Shown here piece after piece: positions 43,356 to 52,626 of a stretch of 64,000 bases of DNA. The position numbers and the translations under genes were made by a program. Below the pieces are notes generated by a model. The model ran no database searches. It had not been told where the DNA came from and saw only the letters and a program-made list of their open reading frames with translations. Position 1 is the stretch's first letter. The number at the start of each line of letters is the position of its first letter. The DNA is from Actinoplanes derwentensis (GTDB lineage: Bacteria > Actinomycetota > Actinomycetes > Mycobacteriales > Micromonosporaceae): contig NZ_LT629758.1 in NCBI RefSeq assembly GCF_900104725.1, positions 1,302,001 through 1,366,000 of the forward strand, read 5' to 3'.

Positions 43356-43418
43356 GGATGCGGGCGCAAGCTATCGCCGTACCTGAAGTTCCCAACGCGA
43401 CGAAAGAGGCGCCATCTC

Positions 43419-43964
43419 ATGAACACCGCCAAGCTCCGCAGCAAGCGCGTCATCGCCGGTGTGGCCGTCGCCGCCGCCCTCGGCGTCGGAGGCGCCGTGT
43501 GGGGGACCGCGGCCTACGCCGACGACGTGACCGGAAACGACCGGGACCGGGTCGCCAACGCCGCCACCGCGACCGTGCCCGGCACGGTTCTCGACGTGGA
43601 GACGAGCGACGACAAGGGTGAGGCGTTCGAGGTCGACGTCCGCAAGGCCGACGGCAGCGAGGTGTCGGTGCACCTGGACAAGGACCTGAAGGTCCTCTCT
43701 CAGGAGCAGGACGACAACGACGCCGACGACAACGACAACGACGGTCCGGACGCTGACGACCGGGTTCTGACCGACGCCGAGCGCACCTCCGGTGAGAAGG
43801 CCGCGCTGACCGCGGTCGGTGCCGGCAGCACGCTGCTGGACCTGGAGGCCTCCGACGACAAGGGCGTGGCCTTCGAGGCCGAGGTCCGTGACTCGGCCGG
43901 TCAGGAGTGGGATGTCGACCTGGACTCCGCTTTCCAGGTGGTCACCAAGACCGCTGATAACTGA
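43419..43964 (+). CDS. Secreted PepSY-domain protein
   Basis: The 181-residue exported protein has a signal peptide (RVIAGVAVAAALGVGGAVWG, cut near AYA-DD) and two copies of a PepSY-like unit (GTVLDVETSDDKGEAFEVDVRKADG and GSTLLDLEASDDKGVAFEAEVRDS) joined by an Asp/Asn-rich acidic linker. It follows the two-component genes and carries their shared TTCAG repeats, so it is probably their main target. Confidence 0.85.
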   Translation: MNTAKLRSKRVIAGVAVAAALGVGGAVWGTAAYADDVTGNDRDRVANAATATVPGTVLDVETSDDKGEAFEVDVRKADGSEVSVHLDKDLKVLSQEQDDNDADDNDNDGPDADDRVLTDAERTSGEKAALTAVGAGSTLLDLEASDDKGVAFEAEVRDSAGQEWDVDLDSAFQVVTKTADN

Positions 43965-44118
43965 TCTGTGACGATCCCTACGGTTTCCGGGGACTGTGCC
44001 CCTTTCGTGGGTTGCCGAGGTCCGCAGTCCGAGATCTGATTGCCGATTCTTTTCCCGGCGAGTCACGATGAAGTCAACGGACTTCGATGTACGGTCACCG
44101 GAAACCGGGGGAGCGAAC

Positions 44119-44280
44119 ATGGACCGAGCGAATTTCTACCGTGGCAGAGTCGGCGGTTGGCTTGTCAACGACAGGTACCTGAGCCGTTTCGGTGAGGTGC
44201 CGGTGGAGCAGCCGCGCAGTGGCTCCTGGCCGTTCGATCTGACCCCGGAACGGGGCTGGCCGGGCCGCCCGCACAATTAG
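44119..44280 (+). CDS. Small conserved-looking protein
   Basis: These 53 codons start at ATG 44119, with GGGGGAG five bases upstream. The sequence (MDRANFYRGRVGGWLVNDRY) has no membrane segment or cysteine. The function is unknown. The following 190 bases (44281-44469) contain no gene. Confidence 0.5.
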   Translation: MDRANFYRGRVGGWLVNDRYLSRFGEVPVEQPRSGSWPFDLTPERGWPGRPHN

Positions 44281-44469
44281 GACCTACCGCAGGAAATGCG
44301 ATTCCGCAAAACCGTCACCGGGGCCGGAATGCCGATTGAGGCGCATATTCCGGCGGTAATGGGTCCTGTCGGCGGGGCCACTCGCGCTGGTAGGGGGAGT
44401 GGCCGCACGGGCTGAGCGCTTTAGGGTCGACCTGAACAGGGGCGATCTTCAGGCGACAGGTGGTAGTGC

Positions 44470-45126
44470 GTGATCCGGGTGGTTGTCGTCGACGACGAGG
44501 CGCTGGTGCGGTCGGCGTTCACGCTGATCCTGAACACGGCACCGGACATCGAGGTCGTCGCCGCCACGACCGGGACACAGGCGGTCGCCACCATCCGGGC
44601 GTTACGGCCGCACGTCGTGCTGCTCGACATCCGCATGCCCGGCGTCGACGGGTTAACCGTGCTCCGGCAGATCCAGGCCCGCGATGAGACCGAAACCGCG
44701 AGCGAGTCCGTGACCGAACCTGATCGGCCGGTCGTGGCGATGCTGACCACCTTCGACGCCGACGAGTATGTGCTGACCGCCCTGCACTCCGGCGCGGCCG
44801 GGTTCCTGCTCAAGGACACCGACCCGGAGAGCCTGGCCCAGCTCGTGCGCACCCTGAACGCAGGTGGCGTGGTGATGTCCCCGTCAGTGGCCCGCCGCAT
44901 CGAGGGCAGCCTGCCCCGGACCGACCCCGGCCGCCTCGGCGACCTCCCCGACTCCGACCGGCGGCTCCTCGACCTGATCGCCGGCGGCCTCACCAACGGC
45001 GAGATCGCCGACCGGCTCGGCGACACCCCGGCCGGGATCCGGGAACAGGTCAGCGTTCTGCTGGCCACGCTGCGTGTCTCGACTCGGGTGCAGGCCGCGC
45101 TGCTCGTGCAGGGGACCCGCCGTTGA
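44470..45126 (+). CDS. NarL-family response regulator
   Basis: This 218-residue regulator has a receiver domain with the phospho-acceptor in VVLLDIRMPG and a switch region AMLTTFD, plus a C-terminal LuxR-type helix-turn-helix (LIAGGLTNGEIADRLG...) that is shorter and more divergent than usual. An insertion of polar residues (ARDETETASESVTEPDRP) sits before the fourth strand. GTG 44470 is the start, and the gene is coupled to the kinase by a TTGA overlap. Confidence 0.88.
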   Translation: MIRVVVVDDEALVRSAFTLILNTAPDIEVVAATTGTQAVATIRALRPHVVLLDIRMPGVDGLTVLRQIQARDETETASESVTEPDRPVVAMLTTFDADEYVLTALHSGAAGFLLKDTDPESLAQLVRTLNAGGVVMSPSVARRIEGSLPRTDPGRLGDLPDSDRRLLDLIAGGLTNGEIADRLGDTPAGIREQVSVLLATLRVSTRVQAALLVQGTRR

Positions 45127-46202
45127 GATACCGCACGGTCCTGATCGAGGCCGCCCTGATCACCGCGGCAGCCCTCGACACCTTCATCGACATGTGGAGC
45201 AGCGCCCCGGTCAGCGTCGTCTTCGGTGTCATCGGGTGCGTGATCCTGCCGTTGCGGCACCTGTTCCCGCGCACCGTCTTCGCGCTCACCCTCCCGGCCG
45301 CGCTGCTCGAAGCCGCACTTGTCGGCCCGTTCGTCGCCCTCTACGTGCTGGCCACCCGGTCCCGGGACCGCCGGGTGCTCGCCGCGTGTGCGGTGCTGTT
45401 CGCGATCGCGTCGGCGGCACCGTCCCCGTTCGGTGACGAGCCGGTGGACGCCGCCGACACTCTGGTCTATCTGGCGTACGGGCTGGGCACCGCCGCCGTC
45501 CCGGTGCTGCTCGGCCAGCTGGTCCTGACCCGCCGTGAGTTGTCCCGGCGGATCGAGGAGATCGAGGAGGCCAAGGAGCACGAACGGGTCCTGCACGCCC
45601 AGGCCATCCTCGCTCAGGAACGCGCCCAGCTCGCCCGCGAGATGCACGACGTGGTGTCGCACCAGGTCAGCCTGATCGCCGTGCAGGCCGGTGCCTTGCA
45701 GATGGCGTCCGCCGAACCGGCCACCCGGGAGGCGGCCCGCACCATCCGGGCCCTGAGCGTCGGCACCCTGGACGAACTGCGCATCATGGTCACCCTGCTG
45801 CGGGCCTCCGGCACCACCGAACTCTCCCCGCAGCCGACCCTCGCCGACCTGCAGACGCTCGTCGCGAACAGCGGGATCGCCGCGGAACTCACCGGCGAGC
45901 CGGCGCCGACGGTCGGCACACCCGGGCAGCGCGCCATCTACCGGACGGTTCAGGAGGCGCTCACCAACGTGCGCAAACACGCTCCCGGCGCCTCGGCGAC
46001 GGTCGAGCTGTGGCAGTCCGGCCCGCACACCGGCGTGACGATCACCAACTCCCGGCCATCCCGCCCGGCGCTGCCCCTGCCCGGCGCCGGTCAGGGTCTG
46101 GTCGGCCTGCACGAACGCGCCTGCCTGCTGAACGGCGTCCTGGAATCCGGCCCGACTCCGGACGGCGGCTACCGGGTGCACATGATGGTGCCGTTGAACT
46201 GA
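45123..46202 (+). CDS. DesK-type sensor histidine kinase
   Basis: The 359-residue kinase has four to five membrane helices in the first 130 residues, a coiled coil near 140-165, a HisKA_3 domain with EMHDVVSHQVSLI and an HATPase domain with EALTNVRKHAP and GLVGLHERACLLNG. The start is TTG 45123 overlapping the regulator stop. It pairs with the NarL-type regulator. Confidence 0.9.
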   Translation: MRYRTVLIEAALITAAALDTFIDMWSSAPVSVVFGVIGCVILPLRHLFPRTVFALTLPAALLEAALVGPFVALYVLATRSRDRRVLAACAVLFAIASAAPSPFGDEPVDAADTLVYLAYGLGTAAVPVLLGQLVLTRRELSRRIEEIEEAKEHERVLHAQAILAQERAQLAREMHDVVSHQVSLIAVQAGALQMASAEPATREAARTIRALSVGTLDELRIMVTLLRASGTTELSPQPTLADLQTLVANSGIAAELTGEPAPTVGTPGQRAIYRTVQEALTNVRKHAPGASATVELWQSGPHTGVTITNSRPSRPALPLPGAGQGLVGLHERACLLNGVLESGPTPDGGYRVHMMVPLN

Positions 46203-46250
46203 CGCGGTCCTTTTGAACTGTCGGACCTCGGCGGGACGTATGCCCCGGCG

Positions 46251-47087
46251 ATGGACACGATCACCTTCGCACTGGCGGCGGGCCTGCTGGCCGCGTTCAA
46301 CCCGTGCGGCTTCGCGCTGTTGCCCTCGTTCCTGGCGATCCTCGTCTCCGGCCCCGGAGGGGTGCTGCGGGCGTTGCGCCTGTCGGCGGCGATGACCGCC
46401 GGATTCGTCACCGTGTTCGGGACGATCGGGTTCGTGCTCAGCGTGACGACCGCACCGATCCAGCAGCATCTGCCGTGGGCCGCGGTCGCCATCGGAGTGG
46501 TGCTGGTCGTGCTCGGTGGCTGGCTGTTGACCGGCCGGGAGCTGCAGGTCCGGCTTCCGCGTCTGGCCGCCGGGTCGCCGTCACATTCGATCTTCGCCCT
46601 GTACGGCTACGGAGCGTCCTACGCGGTGGCCTCACTGTCCTGCACGATCGCGCCGTTCCTGGCGGTGACCGGCCTCGTCTCGGGCGAGGGCGACGTCCTG
46701 GCCGGGGTGGGCGCTTTCCTGGCGTACGCCATCGGCATGGGTCTGGTCGTGGGTCTTCTCGCGATGATGGTCGCGCTGGCCCGGGAGGCGACGGTCCGGC
46801 GCACCCGTGCCGTGCTGCCCTGGATCTCCCGGCTGAGTGGCGCGTTCCTGCTGGTCGCGGGCGGGTATGTGACCTATTACGGCTGGTACGAGTTGCGCCT
46901 GATGTCCGGTTCCGGCAGCGCCCGGGACCCGATCGTCAGCGCGGTCACCGAAGTGCAGGGAACGGTCACCACCTGGCTCGACGCAACCGGCGTGGGCTGG
47001 ATCACAGCAGCCTTTTTCGTGGTCGTCGCCACCGGTGTAGCGATCCGGAGAAAACGGCGGATATCGGCACCTGCCAGTTCCCTGTGA
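46251..47087 (+). CDS. CcdA/DsbD-family thiol-electron transporter
   Basis: This 278-residue membrane protein has six or seven helices and the two conserved cysteine sites NPCGF (helix 1) and SLSCTIAPF (helix 4) that pass electrons from cytoplasmic thioredoxin to the outside, for cytochrome c maturation or disulfide repair. No cytochrome or thioredoxin gene is next to it, so the client is unknown. The last helix is followed by a basic tail. Confidence 0.88.
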   Translation: MDTITFALAAGLLAAFNPCGFALLPSFLAILVSGPGGVLRALRLSAAMTAGFVTVFGTIGFVLSVTTAPIQQHLPWAAVAIGVVLVVLGGWLLTGRELQVRLPRLAAGSPSHSIFALYGYGASYAVASLSCTIAPFLAVTGLVSGEGDVLAGVGAFLAYAIGMGLVVGLLAMMVALAREATVRRTRAVLPWISRLSGAFLLVAGGYVTYYGWYELRLMSGSGSARDPIVSAVTEVQGTVTTWLDATGVGWITAAFFVVVATGVAIRRKRRISAPASSL

Positions 47088-47238
47088 AACAGTTTCGCGA
47101 TCTTGACACCGGCGCCGACCTTCGTGCCGCGATGCCCGTTTACTGCCTGCAACGGAAAGTTATCGCTGGTCAGGGCCTTGTAGCGTGCTGCTTCACCAGG
47201 GAGCCACGGGGGTTTCCTGTGAAGTGAAGGATCACGAC

Positions 47239-47799
47239 ATGCGTCGCACCCTCGCCACCGCCGTGGCCTCCGTCGTCGCCTCCGGCGCCCTGCTCGGCAT
47301 GCTGCCGTCCGCCGCCCAGGCCGCGCCGACGATCTGCGACCCGAGCAGCACCTGGGTCACCGTCAACAGCACCAAACAGAACCTCAAGATCATCGAATCC
47401 AAGCTCTACAGCGCGCCCTCCACGGCGGCACTGAAGATCACCTCGAACTGGAGCCGGGAGATCGAGTTCGGGGCCTCCTACACCGCCAGTGTCGGCGGCA
47501 ACCTGAGCATCGAGGTCCCGGTCAAGGCGTTCAACGTCGGTGCCGGCATCGACACCACGGCCGAGGCCGCGATGGACGTGCGGATCAAGCGGACCGTGTC
47601 GGTCACCCAGGACATCACGATCCCCAAGGGCCACAAGATGATCCAGTACGGCGGTGTCTACGTCACGGCCACCAGCCTCACCAAGAAGCAGTGCAGCAGC
47701 AACGGCGCGACGGTCAAGACGGTGTTCTCGGGCTACCTCACCGGCCCGCGCCTGCTCGCCTCCGGCTGGATCGACTGCAAGGACACCGCGGTCTGCTGA
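47239..47799 (+). CDS. Secreted beta-rich protein, aerolysin-like outline
   Basis: The 186-residue protein has a clear signal peptide cut near AQA-AP and four cysteines. The middle part alternates polar and small residues over about 70 positions (YTASVGGNLSIEVPVKAFNV, then AMDVRIKRTVSVTQDITIPKG), which resembles the strand-forming region of aerolysin/ETX-MTX2 pore-forming proteins. That likeness is by eye and weak; it could be another beta-sandwich. The 151 bases before it hold no gene. Confidence 0.7.
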   Translation: MRRTLATAVASVVASGALLGMLPSAAQAAPTICDPSSTWVTVNSTKQNLKIIESKLYSAPSTAALKITSNWSREIEFGASYTASVGGNLSIEVPVKAFNVGAGIDTTAEAAMDVRIKRTVSVTQDITIPKGHKMIQYGGVYVTATSLTKKQCSSNGATVKTVFSGYLTGPRLLASGWIDCKDTAVC

Positions 47800-47811
47800 C
47801 CCGGTGCCGGC

Positions 47812-47842
47812 CCGGCCCGCCGCCCTACCCTCGGCGGGCCGG
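47812..47842. terminator. Bidirectional terminator
   Basis: A perfect 11-base stem CCGGCCCGCCG / CGGCGGGCCGG with a nine-base loop lies between the secreted-protein gene and the converging monooxygenase gene. Confidence 0.8.
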
Positions 47843-47853
47843 TCCACCACACG

Positions 47854-49644
47854 TCAGGACAGGATCTCGTCGATGTTGTCGGCGCGCCAGTTGCGCAGCA
47901 GCTCGTGGAAGACCACCGGGCCCGGCCCGAACGAGAAACTCACCTGGCGCGGGTTGCCCTCACCGTTGTAGTAACCGGGCGTGCACTGGGACTGGAAGCC
48001 GAACTGCTTCGGAGCGGTCTGGGAGATCGTGTCGCACCACGCCTGCTCCGCCTCGGCCGACGGCTCGATCCGCTTCGCGCCCCGGCTGTTCGCCTCGGCC
48101 ACCACCGCGCCGATGTGAGTCGCCTGCTCCTGCAGCACGTGCACGAAGTTGACCGAGGCCGCGTTCTGCATCGAACCCAGGTGGAACAGGTTCGGGAAGC
48201 CGTGACTGTAGAAGCCGTGCAGCGTCCGCGGCCCGCGCGCCCAGTGGCCCAGCAGCGGCATGCCGTCCCGGCCGGTCACCGGCAGCGTCCCGGACAGCAC
48301 ACCGGAGATGCCGACCTCGAAACCGGTGGCGAAGATGATGCAGTCGACCTCGTACTCGGTGTCGCCGACCACGATCCCGGTCTCGGTCATCCGGGTGATG
48401 CCACCGGTGTCCGCGGTGTCCACCAGCGTGACGTTCGGCCGGTTGAAGGTCGGCAGGTAGAAGTCGCTGAACGTGGGCCGCTTGCACATGTACCGGTACC
48501 ACGGTTTGAGCTTCTCGGCCGTCTCCGGATCGGTCACGATCGAGTCCACCCGGTCGCGGATCTCGGCCATCTTGCGGAAGTCGGCGATCTCGTCGAGGTA
48601 CTCGCGCTCCTCCTCGGAGATCGTCGGGTCGATCGTACCGGTCAGCAGTTGCCGTTGCAGTTTCGCCGTCGCCGTCCAGCCGTCGCCGATCATGTCGGTC
48701 TCGACGTGCGCGCCGGTGACCAGGTTGAGGAAGTTCTCCATCCGCTCGCGTTGCCAGCCCGGGCCGACCGAGTCGAGCACCGACTGGTCGGTGGGGCGGT
48801 TGCCGCGGAAGTCCACCGACGACGGGGTGCGCTGGAAGACGAACAGCTGCTCGGCGGACTCGGCGACGTGCGGGATCACCTGGATGCCGGTCGCGCCGGT
48901 GCCGATCACGGCGACCTTCTTGTCGGCGAGCCCGGTCAGGCCCCCGGTCTGGTCACCGCCGGTGTAGCCGTAGTCCCAGCGGCTGGTGTGGAACGTGTGG
49001 CCCCGGTAACCCTCGATACCCGGGATGCCCGGCAGTTTCGGCTGGGTCAGGGTGCCGGACGAGATCACCACGTAGCGGGAGGTGAACTCGTCGCCGCGGT
49101 CCGTCTTCACGTGCCATTCGGCGGCGTCGTCGTCCCAGGTCAGCTCGGTGACCTTGGTGTGGAACATGGTGTCGTCGTACAGTTCGAAACGCTTCGCGAT
49201 CCCGATGCAGTGCTGGCGGATCTCCTCGCCCGGCGCGTATCGCCACTTCGGGACGTAACCGGCCTCCTCCAGCAGCGGCATGTAGACGGTCGCCTCGATG
49301 TCACAGTGGATGCCGGGGTAACGGTTCCAGTACCACGTACCACCGAAGTCGCCGGCCTCGTCGATCATCCGCAGACTCTTGACGCCGGCGTCACGCAGTT
49401 TCGCCCCGCTCAGCAGGCCGCCGAACCCGCCGCCGATGACGGTCGCCTCGACCCGGTCGCGGACCGGCTCCCGTTCGACGCGTTCGGTGTACGGATCCTT
49501 CGCGTAGTAGCCGAACTCACCGGCCGCCCGCCGGTACTGGGTGGCGCCGTCCGGGCGGATCCGGCGATCGCGTTCCGTCCGGTACCGGGTGCGTAGGCCT
49601 TCGAGTTCCTCGGCGTTGAAACGATGGGGGATGGAGGGGGACAT
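47854..49644 (-). CDS. Baeyer-Villiger-type flavin monooxygenase
   Basis: The 596-residue enzyme has two Rossmann sites (GGGFGGLLSG for FAD, GTGATGIQV for NADPH) and between them the Baeyer-Villiger fingerprint YRGHTFHTSRWD, matching (F/Y)xGxxxHxxxW(P/D). It would insert oxygen next to a ketone to give an ester or lactone; the length fits the cyclohexanone/steroid-type group. ATG 49644 is chosen because AAAGGG lies six bases upstream. A palindrome and a TetR gene lie directly upstream, suggesting substrate induction. Confidence 0.92.
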   Translation of the reverse strand: MSPSIPHRFNAEELEGLRTRYRTERDRRIRPDGATQYRRAAGEFGYYAKDPYTERVEREPVRDRVEATVIGGGFGGLLSGAKLRDAGVKSLRMIDEAGDFGGTWYWNRYPGIHCDIEATVYMPLLEEAGYVPKWRYAPGEEIRQHCIGIAKRFELYDDTMFHTKVTELTWDDDAAEWHVKTDRGDEFTSRYVVISSGTLTQPKLPGIPGIEGYRGHTFHTSRWDYGYTGGDQTGGLTGLADKKVAVIGTGATGIQVIPHVAESAEQLFVFQRTPSSVDFRGNRPTDQSVLDSVGPGWQRERMENFLNLVTGAHVETDMIGDGWTATAKLQRQLLTGTIDPTISEEEREYLDEIADFRKMAEIRDRVDSIVTDPETAEKLKPWYRYMCKRPTFSDFYLPTFNRPNVTLVDTADTGGITRMTETGIVVGDTEYEVDCIIFATGFEVGISGVLSGTLPVTGRDGMPLLGHWARGPRTLHGFYSHGFPNLFHLGSMQNAASVNFVHVLQEQATHIGAVVAEANSRGAKRIEPSAEAEQAWCDTISQTAPKQFGFQSQCTPGYYNGEGNPRQVSFSFGPGPVVFHELLRNWRADNIDEILS

Positions 49645-49687
49645 GAGGAGCCCTTTCGCGGGGTACGTCCGGAGTGGACAGCCCAAT

Positions 49688-49705
49688 TTAAAGCAACTGC
49701 TTGAA
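49688..49705. promoter_or_regulatory. Near-palindrome, likely TetR operator
   Basis: The element (TT-A-AAGCA / AC / TGCTT-G-AA, 49688-49705) has one mismatch in nine-residue arms. It sits in the 87-base gap between the TetR gene and the monooxygenase start, where the monooxygenase promoter must lie. Binding by the adjacent TetR protein is inferred. Confidence 0.55.
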
Positions 49706-49731
49706 CGATGGGTGATCCCGGGTCCCGGATA

Positions 49732-50382
49732 TCAGGCGATTCGGCTCACCGGCGCCCGATACAGCCCCTCCAATGCGTCGATCAGGCTCGACTCGGTTGT
49801 TTTCCACACCGGACGGACATCGCCACCCTGTGGAAGCGTCCGCTCACGGCGAGCACAGAAATGCAGAATCAGCGTGTACGCCATGTCGTCACGTTCCCTC
49901 CGCACCTCCGGCGACAATTCCGGCAGAACCCGGTCCAATCCCCGGAACACCTCCTGCAACGTCGGAAGATCACCCACTTCCGTCGCCGTCAGCTCCCGCA
50001 GATTCGGTTCCGTCACCAACTGGGCCGCGAACCGGGCGTACCAGCTGGGATTACCCAGACCGGCGAGATGCTCGGTGATCGGCCGCACCACACATACCAT
50101 CCAGTCCCGCACCTCGGCACTCGCGCCGACCTCGGCCAGCACCCGCCGCCGGATCACCGTCATCGGCTCGGCATGCCGCCGCACGATCGCCCGCACCAGA
50201 TCGTTCTTGGACCCGAAGTGATAACCGACCGCCGCGTTGTTGCCCTGCCCCGCGGCCTCACTGACCTGCCGATTCGACACCGCGAACACCCCGTGCTCAC
50301 CGAAGAGCCGCTCGGCGGTGTCCAGAATCCGCTCGCGAGTGCTCTCCGTCTGCTCGGCGCGGGCTTTCCTCGCGTACTTCAT
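49732..50382 (-). CDS. TetR-family regulator
   Basis: The 216-residue repressor has helix-turn-helix residues 15-60 (ESTRERILDTAERLFGEHG, then VSNRQVSEAAGQGNNAAVGYHFGSK). The C-terminal domain is ligand-binding, of unknown specificity. ATG 50382 is preferred over the longer open frame, which has no ribosome site and overlaps the BenE promoter. It probably represses the monooxygenase gene downstream on the same strand. Confidence 0.9.
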   Translation of the reverse strand: MKYARKARAEQTESTRERILDTAERLFGEHGVFAVSNRQVSEAAGQGNNAAVGYHFGSKNDLVRAIVRRHAEPMTVIRRRVLAEVGASAEVRDWMVCVVRPITEHLAGLGNPSWYARFAAQLVTEPNLRELTATEVGDLPTLQEVFRGLDRVLPELSPEVRRERDDMAYTLILHFCARRERTLPQGGDVRPVWKTTESSLIDALEGLYRAPVSRIA

Positions 50383-50453
50383 AGCCGCCCAGGATAGGGG
50401 TGACGCCCGGAAAATCAGGCGACCCGTCCGGAACGCGACCGATAGCCTGCAGC

Positions 50454-51638
50454 GTGACCGTTCGTGATCTCGCGCCACCGTCCGCCGTCAACGCCGGTCT
50501 GCTCGCGGTGCTGATCGGGTTCACCAGTTCGGCGGCGATCGTCTTCAGCGCCGGCCGGGCCGCCGGAGCCGACGAGGCCGAGGTCGCCTCCTGGATCCTC
50601 GCGCTCTGCCTGGGGATGGGCGTCACCAGCATCGGGCTGTCCCTGCGGTACCGGGCACCGATCGTCACCGCCTGGTCCACCCCCGGCGCCGCGCTGCTGG
50701 TCACCGGCCTGCCCGGGTTCACCCTGCGCGAGGCGATCGGGGCGTTCCTGGTCTCCGCCGCGCTGATCACGCTGACCGGGATCACCGGTTGGTTCGGCCG
50801 GATCATGGACCGGGTCCCGGTCGAACTCGCGTCCGCACTATTGGCCGGAGTGCTGATCCAATTCGGCATCGGCCTGTTCGCCGCCGTCAACGAGGACCCA
50901 CTACTGGTCCTGACGATGTTCGCCACCTACCTCCTCTTTCGCAAGATCCTTTCCCGGTACGCGGTACTGACGGCCTTGCTGGCCGGTGTCACCGTGGCAG
51001 CTCTGTCCGGCACGTTCCGCCCCGGCCTGGTCCAGTGGTCGTGGGCGGCACCGGTCTTCACGGTGCCGTCGTTCTCGTGGCAGGCGATCATCAGCGTGGC
51101 GCTGCCACTGTTCGTGGTCACGATGGCGTCCCAGAACCTGCCCGGTGTCGCGGTGCTGCGCAACGACGGCTACCAGGTGCCGGTGTCCCCACTGATCACC
51201 TGGACCGGCGCGGCAAACCTGCTGCTGGCCCCGTTCGGAGCATTCGGCCTCAACCTGGCCGCCATCACCGCCGCGATCTGCACCGGCCCGCAAGCTCATC
51301 CCGACACCAAGCGGCGTTACCTGGCCGCCGTGTGGGCAGGCGTCTTCTACCTGGTGGTAGCGGTGCTGGGCGCCACGATCACCTCGTTGCTGTCGGCCCT
51401 GCCGGTGGTGCTGGTCCTGGGCATAGCCGGCATAGGTCTGCTCGGCACGATCGGCAGCTCCCTGACCGCGGGCCTGCGCAGCGACCGCTGGCGCGAAGCC
51501 GCAGTGGTGACCCTGCTGGCCACCGCCTCAGGCGTGCAGCTACTCGGCGTCGGCTCCGCGTTCTGGGGCTTGATCGCCGGCCTACTGACCGCAGCGGTGA
51601 CGGGAGCGTTCAGACCACCCGCTACCGCCCGGCCCTGA
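50454..51638 (+). CDS. benE: BenE-family benzoate/aromatic acid transporter
   Basis: The 394-residue secondary transporter has about twelve helices and the BenE features GFTSSAAIVFSAG and ASQNLPGVAVLRNDGY, followed by FGAFGLNLAAITAAICTG. It imports benzoate-like acids with protons. It is divergent from the TetR gene (72 bases between), so it may share its control. No benzoate-degradation genes are seen in the window. Confidence 0.9.
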   Translation: MTVRDLAPPSAVNAGLLAVLIGFTSSAAIVFSAGRAAGADEAEVASWILALCLGMGVTSIGLSLRYRAPIVTAWSTPGAALLVTGLPGFTLREAIGAFLVSAALITLTGITGWFGRIMDRVPVELASALLAGVLIQFGIGLFAAVNEDPLLVLTMFATYLLFRKILSRYAVLTALLAGVTVAALSGTFRPGLVQWSWAAPVFTVPSFSWQAIISVALPLFVVTMASQNLPGVAVLRNDGYQVPVSPLITWTGAANLLLAPFGAFGLNLAAITAAICTGPQAHPDTKRRYLAAVWAGVFYLVVAVLGATITSLLSALPVVLVLGIAGIGLLGTIGSSLTAGLRSDRWREAAVVTLLATASGVQLLGVGSAFWGLIAGLLTAAVTGAFRPPATARP

Positions 51639-52626
51639 CCGGAAAGTCGCGGAGCCGGGTGGTCGTGGAGCCGGGTAGTTGCACTGCCCCGTAGCCAAGG
51701 GCCTTCGCCCGACGGCGACACCGGCCCGGCCGATCGACTTCCTTGAAGCCCCGCTTCGGGCTGGCGGGCGGCTGGCGGCGTGCCGAAGGTTTTCCCGGGG
51801 TCGGCTGATAAGGCGATGATTGGTTCTTGACCGATACCGGGGAGACGAATTCCAGAAGCCCGGTCCGAACCTGGGATTCCGCTGCTTCCGGGAGAAGGAA
51901 GTCCGCATTTCGGCTGCCGTGGTGTCCACTTGTCTTCGGCCATGCCATCCTGCTAAAAGTCCGCACAATGCACAAATGATCCGACAAAGGTCTGCGGTAT
52001 TGTTCCTCGGCCATCCCGCGGTGGGATTTTTCCTGGCCATCCCCACGGTAGGATTGTTCCTCGGCCATCGCGCGGTGACCATCACGGGCACGGTCGTTCA
52101 GAGTTACGTCGAGTGACACCGTCACCGGCGCCGGACCGTCACCACACTCATTCAATAGACGCACACCTCGGCCCGATCGAGGCAGCGGCGTTCCCGGCTT
52201 GGGGCAGATCGGCGGGAGAGCGACCGGTACCGTCCGATCCGTGCTGACTGATCGCCGAGCGGAAACCTCAGACCGCACCACAGAGGCTGATGACGCAGTC
52301 GCCGAGGTCGGCTGAGTAGCTTCCTCATCGCAGGCCAGAGGATCCACCTTGGTCCCGAGTTCGAGTTTGGTCCCGAGCCCGAGCCTCGGCTTCGATGCCG
52401 ACTTTCGTTCTGTGGTTGGGTCCGCTTCCGGCCCCAGCTTCGGGACTGACGTCAGCTTCGGGACTGGCGCTTGCTCCGGGTCCGGCGCCGGCTTCGGGGC
52501 TGCCTTCGGGACCGGCTTCGGCTTCGGTGGCATGGATGCGGGTGGAGTCTGCGGTGGCGCAGGGGTGGCTGGAGTCTGTGGCGTGAGGGAAGCCAACCAT
52601 TCCTGGTCCTCGGGGGAGAGGGCCAT
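51622..52626 (-). CDS. Possible proline-rich hypothetical protein
   Basis: A 334-codon open frame opens with MALSPEDQEWLASLTPQ, a plausible protein start, followed by a Pro/Lys-rich low-complexity tract and repeated MAEEQ units encoded by a 27-base tandem repeat. Codon use is reasonable in the first 150 codons and less so afterwards, and its end overlaps benE by 17 bases. It has no recognised domain and a weak ribosome site. It may be real in the N-terminal part only. Confidence 0.4.
   Translation of the reverse strand: MALSPEDQEWLASLTPQTPATPAPPQTPPASMPPKPKPVPKAAPKPAPDPEQAPVPKLTSVPKLGPEADPTTERKSASKPRLGLGTKLELGTKVDPLACDEEATQPTSATASSASVVRSEVSARRSVSTDRTVPVALPPICPKPGTPLPRSGRGVRLLNECGDGPAPVTVSLDVTLNDRARDGHRAMAEEQSYRGDGQEKSHRGMAEEQYRRPLSDHLCIVRTFSRMAWPKTSGHHGSRNADFLLPEAAESQVRTGLLEFVSPVSVKNQSSPYQPTPGKPSARRQPPASPKRGFKEVDRPGRCRRRAKALGYGAVQLPGSTTTRLRDFPVRAGR
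52001..52080. repeat. 27-base imperfect tandem repeat
   Basis: Three diverged copies (52001-52027, 52028-52054, 52055-52080) share TTCCT-GGCCATC and a CGGT-GGAT end. On the minus strand, inside the open frame above, they encode MAEEQ-type repeats. Confidence 0.8.

Noticed and set aside
51639..51700. Direct repeats GGAGCCGGGT as an attachment site
   Set aside because: Short, GC-rich and not flanking any integrase or tRNA.
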